Below, piece after piece: positions 6,776 through 12,728 of a DNA stretch of 38,918 bases (its first letter is position 1; every line of letters begins with the position of its first letter). Source of the DNA: a virus; the IMG/VR virus record IMGVR_UViG_3300036792_000103, positions 1 through 38,918 of that record; one strand, written 5' to 3'. The translations under genes and the position numbers were made by a program. Below the pieces are notes generated by a model that searched no databases, had not been told where the DNA came from, and saw nothing but the letters and a program-made list of their open reading frames with translations.

Positions 6776-7200
6776 CCGAGCAGCCCGCTGAGGCCGTCAT
6801 CCGCGAAGCGCCAGAGGTCACCCCGGCGCGATCCGGCTTCCTCGTGCCGCCCGGCTTCCTCGTGCCGCCCGGCTTCAGCGACGCGCTCAGCGCCTACTTC
6901 GACGAGCACATGCCGGCAGCGGAGTCATTTGCGTTTGGCCGCCCGGTCGCACCCGGCGATCCGGTCAACCCGTTCTCTCAGGTCTCCCTGGACGCCCGCA
7001 AGCTCAGCGCGGTCATCCCGGTGCCCGACGAGCTGCTCATGGACATGGGCGTCATCCCCGACACCCGGCCGCCCGTGGTGCCGCCGTCGCGGTGGACGCT
7101 GCTGCGCTGGAAGCTCCCGGCCTGGCGCGAGCGGGCAGCACGGCGCGCGCACAGGATCATCGCCGGGTACTGGCCAGACGGCGGAGAGGACGACTGGTGA
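6772..7200 (+). CDS. Hypothetical protein with short tandem repeat
   Basis: A 142-residue protein, GTG start, 4-nt overlaps on both sides. Residues 22-35 contain a tandem GFLVPP-GFLVPP-GF caused by a perfect 18-bp duplication (6835-6852 and 6853-6870). The middle resembles VIPVPDELLMDMGVIPDTRPP and the end is a basic helix (WRERAARRAHRIIAGYW). No family recognised. Confidence 0.6.
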   Translation: MTEQPAEAVIREAPEVTPARSGFLVPPGFLVPPGFSDALSAYFDEHMPAAESFAFGRPVAPGDPVNPFSQVSLDARKLSAVIPVPDELLMDMGVIPDTRPPVVPPSRWTLLRWKLPAWRERAARRAHRIIAGYWPDGGEDDW

Positions 7201-7505
7201 GCACGGACTTCGAAGAGATCGACCGCCTGATGGGCGAGGACCCGGACGACCGCGCCATCCGTGAAGCGCACGGCTTCGCCTACGAAGACGACTGGCAAGA
7301 CCGCTCGCTACTGTGCCGCAACGGCTGCGGGCTCAGCTATCCCGACATCTCATCCGGCAAGATGCGCGAATGCAGCGCTGCGGACAACCCGGCCGATGGC
7401 CAGGACTGCCAGGCAACTCACTGCCCGCCGTCGGCCACCCAGGACTGCGACTGGCCGCGATGCGCCGAGCTGCCGCCCGCGCACCTGCTGGCAGGACGAC
7501 GATGA
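7197..7505 (+). CDS. Cys-rich hypothetical protein
   Basis: A 102-residue protein, GTG start with GTGA overlap. Nine Cys lie in residues 40-90 (CRNGCGLSY, MREC, CQATHC, CDWPRC), consistent with one or two zinc sites. The first 35 residues are acidic. Function unknown; it resembles the other small metal-binding proteins of this arm only in composition. Confidence 0.6.
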   Translation: MSTDFEEIDRLMGEDPDDRAIREAHGFAYEDDWQDRSLLCRNGCGLSYPDISSGKMRECSAADNPADGQDCQATHCPPSATQDCDWPRCAELPPAHLLAGRR

Positions 7506-7738
7506 GTGGCGACGAAGCCCTGGAAGCCCTCAACGACACGATCGCCGCCGCCGTCCAGGACTACTTCGCCAGCACCAGCCGCCCCGGCAGCCTCCCCAGC
7601 CGGTGGGCGCTCATAGCCGAGATCGTCGAGCCGTCAGGCGAGCGCACGCTCCTGCGCAGCTCACCCAAAACCATGTCCTGGTGGGAAACCAGCGGCCTCT
7701 ACCTCGCCGGGCACAACCTCACCCGGCCGCGCGCCTGA
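7502..7738 (+). CDS. Small hypothetical protein
   Basis: A 78-residue protein, ATG 7502, overlapping the previous stop. It reads ALNDTIAAAVQDYFAST, then RWALIAEIVEPSGERTL and MSWWETSGLYLAGHNL. This arrangement (helix, then a beta hairpin ending in a Trp-rich strand) is common among short actinophage proteins. No function known. Confidence 0.65.
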   Translation: MSGDEALEALNDTIAAAVQDYFASTSRPGSLPSRWALIAEIVEPSGERTLLRSSPKTMSWWETSGLYLAGHNLTRPRA

Positions 7739-7753
7739 TGGGAGGATGAGCGC

Positions 7754-8149
7754 ATGGACGACCTGACCGCTTTCGTGAAGGCCCGGCTCGACGAGGACGA
7801 GGCGATAGCGCAAGCAGCCGCGTCGGAGGCCGGCCCCGACTGGACATGGGACCGCGAGACGCGCGACGGGTACCTGCGCACGCCCGGCGGCACCATCATG
7901 GCCGACGCGCTTAATGTCGAGGACGAGCAGTTCCGGCCGCACGTCGCCCGCCACGACCCGGCGCGCGTGCTGCGCGAGGTCGCCGCCAAGCGGAAGCGGC
8001 TCGCCGCCTACACCGCAGCACGCGCCGCAGCCGACCGCTACGACGACCAGTACATGGCCGGCGTTGCCAGCGGCCTGGCCGACGCGATCAAGGACGACGC
8101 CAGCGCATGGAATGACCACCCCGACTACGACCAGAAGTGGAGCACCTGA
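7754..8149 (+). CDS. DUF6221 family protein
   Basis: A 131-residue protein, ATG 7754 after Shine-Dalgarno GGGAGG. The start DDLTAFVKARLDEDEAIAQAA, the central HVARHDPARVLREVAAKRK (about 56-74) and the end NDHPDYDQKWS are hallmarks of DUF6221, a small family of unknown function found widely in Streptomyces and their phages. Its presence supports an actinomycete host. The stop shares a base with the next ATG. Confidence 0.78.
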   Translation: MDDLTAFVKARLDEDEAIAQAAASEAGPDWTWDRETRDGYLRTPGGTIMADALNVEDEQFRPHVARHDPARVLREVAAKRKRLAAYTAARAAADRYDDQYMAGVASGLADAIKDDASAWNDHPDYDQKWST

Positions 8150-8379
8150 TGGCACGTGAGCCGCAGCGCCGCGAGCAGCCCGCACCACTCGGGGCCGCGA
8201 TCGTACCCGTGCAGCGGGCACTCATCGCACGGGCCGCGTTCCTGTCGCTCCGCGCATCTCAGCGCAACGCGATCATGCAGGACGACATCATCAAGAACGG
8301 CCCGAACATCGAGTCGGCCCTGGACGTCCGGATAGCAGACGAGCTCCGCGCGCTCGCCGACGAGCTGGGCCACTGGTGA
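8149..8379 (+). CDS. Small hypothetical protein
   Basis: A 76-residue protein, ATG 8149 in a TGATG junction. Mostly helical: VPVQRALIARAAFLSLRASQ, then ALDVRIADELRALADELG. Could be a small regulator or assembly factor, but no motif decides this. GTGA overlap with the next gene. Confidence 0.6.
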   Translation: MAREPQRREQPAPLGAAIVPVQRALIARAAFLSLRASQRNAIMQDDIIKNGPNIESALDVRIADELRALADELGHW

Positions 8380-8687
8380 GCGGCGACAGCCTGACACTCA
8401 AGGGCATCGCCGACCTGCTCGGCAACTGGCAACCGCCGAAACTCGTTGAACTGCACTGCCACCCCGACGTAGCGAACTGGCTCAGGCTCACGGCACCCGA
8501 GGCCAAGCAGGAATTCCCGTTCACCGGCTCAATCGGCGTGCTGACCGGCATTCCCGTCTTCGAAGAGCCAGAATTCGACGACGGCAACTGGGAACTCCGC
8601 GAGGACGGCCTTGCGGTCAGCAGCGGACACGTTGACGTCCCGTACCTCGCCAGGCGCATCAAGCTGGAGTTCCGCGAGCCGTTCTGA
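8376..8687 (+). CDS. Conserved phage hypothetical
   Basis: A 103-residue protein, GTG start, 4-nt overlap. Contains LVELHCHPDVANWLR (about 29-43) and GVLTGIPVFEEPEFDDGNWE (about 60-79), a combination of His/Asp loop and beta strands that I associate with small conserved actinophage proteins without assigned function. Followed by a strong Shine-Dalgarno for the next gene. Confidence 0.65.
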   Translation: MSGDSLTLKGIADLLGNWQPPKLVELHCHPDVANWLRLTAPEAKQEFPFTGSIGVLTGIPVFEEPEFDDGNWELREDGLAVSSGHVDVPYLARRIKLEFREPF

Positions 8688-8697
8688 GGAGGCAAGC

Positions 8698-8937
8698 ATG
8701 AGCGTCCGCTACTGGAGCCTGTTCAGCGACGAGCTGATGCAAGGCGACCTGCGATGGCCCGACGGGCTACGGCCGGTCAGGCAAGGCGAGGCAGAATCCA
8801 GCGCCTTCCCGGGGGCGCGCTGGTGGCTGCTTGAGGACGACGGCGCGCCCGCCACGCTCGAAGGCAAGCGCGTCGAGCTCACCTTCACCCGCAGCGGCAA
8901 CCGCGCCATGATCGGCAGCCGGAAGCCCGCGATCTGA
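8698..8937 (+). CDS. Small hypothetical protein, copy 1 of a duplicated gene
   Basis: A 79-residue protein, ATG 8698, Shine-Dalgarno GAGGAGG at 8687-8693. It begins RYWSLFSDELMQGDLRWPDG and ends WWLLEDDGAPATLEGKRVEL followed by NRAMIGSRKPAI. A closely related gene lies at 20914-21153 in the head-tail module; the C-terminal 45 residues are almost identical. Compact fold with paired Trp. Function unknown; the two copies in early and structural regions may differ in timing. Confidence 0.72.
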   Translation: MSVRYWSLFSDELMQGDLRWPDGLRPVRQGEAESSAFPGARWWLLEDDGAPATLEGKRVELTFTRSGNRAMIGSRKPAI

Positions 8938-9728
8938 TGGCCTGGCAGAGGTCAGACGCCGAGCGCAAGGCCGAGAACGCCTTCTACGCCGACCCGGTGT
9001 ACCGGCGTAACCGGGAGGTCGTCAAACGGCGCGCAGGCGGACGCTGCGAGCAGTGCGGGCACCGGCACCCCACCCAGTGCGACCACGTCATACCCCACGC
9101 CCAGGGCGGCTCGCACGCTGTGGAGAACCTGCGGATGCTCTGCGCAGGCGAAGGGACGTGCAAGTGCCACGAGGCCAAGACCGCCCAGGAGGGCAGGGGG
9201 TACCGCAACCCCACCAGCCGGACCGCACGCGACCCTGCGCCGCGGCCTCGCACGAAGTGGTTAGCAGGCCGTCTGTGCGCCCCGGAATGTCGGACCCGAC
9301 CAGGAGAATCGACAAGTGCCCTACAAGGACCCGGCCATGCAGAAGGCGCAGCGCAGGAACCGCGACCACGTCAGGCGGTCGGCAGTATCCGACATTACGG
9401 CCGCGCAAGAACTGGCCATGCGGGCACAGGCCCGCGAGTGCCCGCTATGCGGCGCCTCGCTGACAAGCGAGCCGAACCGGCCCGACAGCAAGCACCTCGA
9501 CCACATCATCCCGCTCGGCATCGGCGGCACGCACACCCACGGCAACGTGCGGATCATCTGCTTCACCTGCAACATCCGCCGCCCGAAGGACGGCAGCGAC
9601 TACTCCGGACCCGTGACGCTTTGGGCACAGGGACCCCCGCCGGCCAGGCCCGACCAGCGGCGCAACCAGGCCACGTGCAAGAAGGGGCTGCACCCGTGGG
9701 TGCCGGAGAACATCCATGCCGAGAGTGA
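8937..9728 (+). CDS. HNH endonuclease 1 (genuine part probably 8937-9260)
   Basis: Residues 1-95 form a clear HNH nuclease: CxxC at 37-40, CDH at 48-50, N64, and CKCH ending at H78. HNH proteins near phage terminases often support DNA packaging or act as homing nucleases. The frame runs to 9728 (263 residues), but after residue 108 the composition becomes Arg/Pro/His-rich, and it overlaps HNH endonuclease 2 by 413 nt. An in-frame TTA at 9261-9263 sits where a stop would be expected (after RPRTKW), one of only two in-frame TTA codons I saw in the window. I infer a lost stop or a sequence error; the functional domain is intact. Confidence 0.75.
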   Translation: MAWQRSDAERKAENAFYADPVYRRNREVVKRRAGGRCEQCGHRHPTQCDHVIPHAQGGSHAVENLRMLCAGEGTCKCHEAKTAQEGRGYRNPTSRTARDPAPRPRTKWLAGRLCAPECRTRPGESTSALQGPGHAEGAAQEPRPRQAVGSIRHYGRARTGHAGTGPRVPAMRRLADKRAEPARQQAPRPHHPARHRRHAHPRQRADHLLHLQHPPPEGRQRLLRTRDALGTGTPAGQARPAAQPGHVQEGAAPVGAGEHPCRE

Positions 9729-10032
9729 CGGCAGGGAGCGTTGCGCGGCATGCCGAACGGACGGGGAGCGCGCACGCAGGCCGCGACGCGCACGCCGCGC
9801 CACCATGAAGCAGTGCGGGTGCGGGGCGATGTTCGCCGCCCCGGGCAGGACCGCCATGTGCCCGGAGTGCACCGGCCACGCGGCACGCAGGGCTGCCGAA
9901 CTGCACGCCGCTGGGATGCCATGGAGTCAGGTAGCCGATCAGGTTGGCTACAGCAGCGCCGAAGGGGCACGGTACGCCGCCAAGCGCATCGGGTACACGC
10001 CTGCCCGGCCTGCCAGCCGCCACGCGGCGTAA
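9316..10032 (+). CDS. HNH endonuclease 2 with C-terminal zinc/HTH region
   Basis: A 238-residue protein starting at GTG 9316 with Shine-Dalgarno AGGAGA at 9302-9307. The HNH core is residues 40-92: CPLC (42-45), LDHI (61-64), HTHGN (73-77) and CFTCN (82-86). A second Cys set follows (CKKGLHPW, CAAC), then CGCGAMFAAPGRTAMCPEC and a possible helix-turn-helix (MPWSQVADQVGYSSAEGARY) near the C-terminus. The architecture suggests a sequence-directed nuclease acting at or near the terminase or packaging site. Last gene before the terminase. Confidence 0.85.
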   Translation: MPYKDPAMQKAQRRNRDHVRRSAVSDITAAQELAMRAQARECPLCGASLTSEPNRPDSKHLDHIIPLGIGGTHTHGNVRIICFTCNIRRPKDGSDYSGPVTLWAQGPPPARPDQRRNQATCKKGLHPWVPENIHAESDGRERCAACRTDGERARRPRRARRATMKQCGCGAMFAAPGRTAMCPECTGHAARRAAELHAAGMPWSQVADQVGYSSAEGARYAAKRIGYTPARPASRHAA

Positions 10033-10094
10033 TCAAGAAGTCCAGTGAGGCCCCCGTCCCAGGGTCTACCCCGCCATGCTTCCCCCTCCCCTAG

Positions 10095-10138
10095 CCTGTG
10101 GATAACGCAATTTGTCACGCTGCGTGACCTGTGGATAA
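10095..10138 (+). promoter_or_regulatory. Two DnaA boxes flanking a 15-bp palindrome (candidate origin)
   Basis: The 120-bp gap 10033-10152 separates convergent genes. It contains a direct repeat CCTGTGGATAA at 10095-10105 and 10128-10138; TGTGGATAA is the exact complement of the consensus DnaA box TTATCCACA. The boxes are 33 bp apart, about three helical turns. Between them GTCACGC-T-GCGTGAC (10114-10128) is a perfect inverted repeat. This could be an origin using host DnaA; alternatively the palindrome is a bidirectional terminator between the two converging units. The box matches are direct observation. Confidence 0.6.
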
Positions 10139-10152
10139 TCTGGCCGGTCGTT

Positions 10153-11784
10153 TCAGGCGACGATCATCCTGATCCGCGCCCGCTTCACCGCGGGGATGGT
10201 GAGCGCGAGCTTGACCGCTCCGGCCGCGGCGTAGGCGGCGTCGACGTGCCCGCCTCCGCCCTTGCGGGTAAATCTCCAGCCGTCGCCGCTGTTCAGCTTG
10301 CTCGCAGCCCGCACGTGGGCGTCTAGCAGCGGGTCTGCGGGGTGCACGACGCGCAGCGCCCGCGCCAGGTCGGCGAGTTCCTGGCACGCCTCGGTGACCC
10401 TGGCGCCGGTAATCGCCCCGTCCTCGGGCACGTCGCCGGGCTCGCGCTTGCCGCCCGGGCGCTTGTTGTAGCGGATCGCCAGCGGCCGGAGCGTGGTGGC
10501 GATGCCCGCGGCCGGGCCTGACGGGTACCAGCCGAACGCGGACGGCTTGATCTCGGCGAGCAGCGCGGGCAGCTCGGCGCGCGCGGCCTCGGTGGAGTCC
10601 CAGGCGGCGGTGATCTCGACCCTCGGCCGGCCGTCGGCGAGCGTGGCGGCGACGGCGAGGGTGGCGTGCTTCCCGTCGGGGGCGACGTCGAGGCACGCGG
10701 CGATGCGCCCGCGGTGCGCCTCGAGGGTGCCCGTGACGTCGGCGCAGTTGTCCCAGCTGGCGTGGTCGATGGCGGCGTCGAGGTTGGCGACGCGCTGGCA
10801 CATGACTTCAGTCCGGAAGATCTCGGGCGGGTCCTGGCCGAGCGATGACCGGATGGCGGCCTCGCTGACGCCGTCGGTATAGCCGAGGGCGGGGTTGGCC
10901 TGCGCCCAGGCTTCCTCGTCGTCCAGCTCGCAGCCGTCGGGGGCGCTGTACTCGATGAGGCAGAGCGCGGGATCGGTGCCGGCCCGCCCGGCGGCCTGGA
11001 GCTGGTTGAGGACGACGGAGGTGTCGTCGCCCGCGTTGGACATCGCCCAGACCTGCCCGTTGCGGCGGGCCATGGTGGTCTTCGACAGTGACCCCCAGGC
11101 TTTCCAGTCGTGCTGGGTGCGGAGCTCGTCGATGTTGACTTCGTCGTTGCTGCCGCCGCGGCCTGCCTTGTCGTTGGTGGCCTTGATGGCGTAGCAGCCG
11201 GTACCTGCCCAGAACATCTCATCGCCGTTGACGTTCCGGACGTCAATCCACTCTTCTTGCAGGTCAGGGCATGTGTGGATGGTTTCCTGGCACATCTGCC
11301 ACTGCTTACGGGCCAGGGAGAGATCCTGTGCGGCGCCGACGATTTCCCTCGCGCCGTCCATGTACATGCGCCAGAGGGTGACGACGCGCTTGAGGTGGCT
11401 CTTGCCGTTCTGGCGGGCGACGATGATCAGGACGGTGCGGAAGCGGTAGGTGCCGTCGGGGTTGAGCTCGAGCGCGTGGATGACGGCCCACTTTTGCCAG
11501 GGCAGCAGCGGCTGGCCGATCATCTCGGCGAACTCGATTACCTCGTAGCCGCGGCTGGTCCTGCGGTTGAGCGGCCGCAGCGGCCGGGTCCACAGCCGCG
11601 GCTCGGTGCGCCCGGTGAGCGGCTTACGGCCGGGGCCGCGCTTGGCGGGGTTCTGCGGGCTACCCGGCTTGTGGTCGGGGCAGCGCTTGCGGCCTGGGGC
11701 GGCTAGCTTGCGGCAGCCGGCGAAGCTGCAGCGGCTACGCTTCGCGCGCTGCGCGGAGCTTGGCGAGGCCGTTTGGCTTGGCAT
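10153..11784 (-). CDS. terL: Terminase large subunit
   Basis: A 543-residue packaging motor. ATPase: Walker A ARQNGKS (123-129), Walker B EVNIDE with D219/E220, and coupling motif MSNAGDD (248-254). Nuclease domain: CLDVAPDG with D366, and HVDAAYAAAG with D515 near the C-terminus. Length is normal. Unusually, the first 40 residues carry a Cys/His cluster (C19, C24, C35, H38) before the ATPase, probably a small zinc finger that could contact DNA or the small subunit. It is encoded on the strand opposite to the head genes. Its start lies within the preceding minus-strand gene (50-nt overlap), so the two are translated from one message. Confidence 0.93.
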   Translation of the reverse strand: MPSQTASPSSAQRAKRSRCSFAGCRKLAAPGRKRCPDHKPGSPQNPAKRGPGRKPLTGRTEPRLWTRPLRPLNRRTSRGYEVIEFAEMIGQPLLPWQKWAVIHALELNPDGTYRFRTVLIIVARQNGKSHLKRVVTLWRMYMDGAREIVGAAQDLSLARKQWQMCQETIHTCPDLQEEWIDVRNVNGDEMFWAGTGCYAIKATNDKAGRGGSNDEVNIDELRTQHDWKAWGSLSKTTMARRNGQVWAMSNAGDDTSVVLNQLQAAGRAGTDPALCLIEYSAPDGCELDDEEAWAQANPALGYTDGVSEAAIRSSLGQDPPEIFRTEVMCQRVANLDAAIDHASWDNCADVTGTLEAHRGRIAACLDVAPDGKHATLAVAATLADGRPRVEITAAWDSTEAARAELPALLAEIKPSAFGWYPSGPAAGIATTLRPLAIRYNKRPGGKREPGDVPEDGAITGARVTEACQELADLARALRVVHPADPLLDAHVRAASKLNSGDGWRFTRKGGGGHVDAAYAAAGAVKLALTIPAVKRARIRMIVA

Positions 11785-12046
11785 CTGGTGTCTTGCCGGT
11801 CTTCGTCATGGCGGCCCTTGCCGCGGGGGTGGCGCCGAGCTCGGCGAGCACCTTGAGCAGCTCGGGCCCGAGCCACCTGATGGCGGCGGCGTAGGCCTTG
11901 CCGGGGGGTGCCTCGTCGATGGTGCGGGCGTACTGGACGGCGAGCTTGGCGGCGGCGCCGTCTTTGCCGTCGCGGTCGATGTCGAGGCTCATGACGGTGG
12001 CGTAGACGGCCGGGTAGAGCAGCTCGCTCGCGTCGCGCAGTGCCAT
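11735..12046 (-). CDS. Putative terminase small subunit / conserved pre-terminase protein
   Basis: A 103-residue protein directly upstream of terL on the same strand, with a perfect Shine-Dalgarno GGAGGTGA ahead of its ATG. It is helical: ALRDASELLYPAVYATVMSL, then KLAVQYARTIDEA and RWLGPELLKVLAELGATPAA, and ends in a basic tail (NGLAKLRAAREA). Size, position and overlap with terL fit a small terminase or packaging partner, but no helix-turn-helix is obvious. The call is mainly contextual. Confidence 0.5.
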   Translation of the reverse strand: MALRDASELLYPAVYATVMSLDIDRDGKDGAAAKLAVQYARTIDEAPPGKAYAAAIRWLGPELLKVLAELGATPAARAAMTKTGKTPDAKPNGLAKLRAAREA

Positions 12047-12162
12047 GACCTGTCACCTCCGCAGGAAAATCTCCTGGTTGCTCAGCACGGATGGTGTCTC
12101 TACAGGAAATTATGCGGCATGATGATGCTGTCACCGTAAATCTTCCTGCCGAGGAGCCTTGC
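12047..12162. promoter_or_regulatory. Divergent intergenic region between terminase and head operons
   Basis: 116 bp between divergent starts; it must hold the start of the minus-strand terminase transcript and probably of the late operon. It is AT-rich for this genome. CAGGAAA occurs at 12062-12068 and 12103-12109, and its inverse TTCCTG at 12143-12148; CAGGA-N5-TCCTG (12062-12076) is an inverted repeat. I see no convincing -35/-10 pair. These repeats may be operators for a late regulator. Confidence 0.4.
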
Positions 12163-12405
12163 ATGGCCGCTGCCTCAGTGCCGTCGGGCCGCTCCCTGCT
12201 GGGCAAGGTGGCGCTGACCCTCTCGGCGCGGTCCCGTGCGCGCTCCGGCCGCCCGAGCAAGGCGGCTGCTTTCGTCGCTGATCACACGGGGACGATCGCG
12301 GCGCTGGGGTTCGGTGACGCGGCTGCGTGGCACGCGGGGACGACGTGGGGCCTGGTGGCGACTGCGGTGTGCGTCCTGGTCGCTGAGTTCAAAGTGCGCG
12401 GCTGA
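12163..12405 (+). CDS. Small membrane protein ahead of the head genes
   Basis: An 80-residue protein; ATG 12163 preceded by GAGGAG at 12151-12156. N-terminal half is Ser/Arg-rich; the C-terminal half holds a hydrophobic segment (TTWGLVATAVCVLVAEF) likely to span the membrane, preceded by a weaker one (IAALGFGDAAAW). Short membrane proteins in this position are common in actinophages; function unknown. One-base overlap with the next gene. Confidence 0.6.
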   Translation: MAAASVPSGRSLLGKVALTLSARSRARSGRPSKAAAFVADHTGTIAALGFGDAAAWHAGTTWGLVATAVCVLVAEFKVRG

Positions 12406-12728
12406 TGAAGCTGCCGGAGATCACCGAGATCAGGCGGCTGACCGTCCGCCCCGGTGACCGGCTGGTCGTGAGCCTCGAGTACGAGCCGACCGATGCCGAG
12501 GTCGACGAGCTAGGCAGGCGGCTCCCCGCGGTCCTCGGCACGGACGTCCCGATCGTCATCCTGCCGCCGAGCATGGACATCACGGTCATCGGCCCGGAAG
12601 CGGACGGGCCGCAGAAGGTCCGTGTCGAGCTGTCCGGCGGCGACGGGGAAGAGCTCGTCCGCTGGCTGCGGGAGTGCATCCGGCGTCGCGGCGGCGGGTC
12701 GGTACAGCGCGCGCTAGGCAGCACCTGA
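12405..12728 (+). CDS. Conserved pre-portal protein with tape-measure-like C-terminal tag
   Basis: A 107-residue protein in a TGATG junction with its upstream neighbour and another with the portal gene. The first part is beta-like (VRPGDRLVVSLEYEP; PIVILPPSMDITVIG). The last 24 residues, WLRECIRRRGGGSVQRALG plus four more, closely match the extreme C-terminus of the tape measure protein (WFRQQVRVIGGGSVQRAFG). A shared tail suggests both bind a common partner. Function unknown. Confidence 0.65.
   Translation: MKLPEITEIRRLTVRPGDRLVVSLEYEPTDAEVDELGRRLPAVLGTDVPIVILPPSMDITVIGPEADGPQKVRVELSGGDGEELVRWLRECIRRRGGGSVQRALGST

Noticed and set aside
10033-10152. Attachment site or integrase-linked repeat
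   Set aside because: No integrase or excisionase gene is visible; the repeats match DnaA boxes better.
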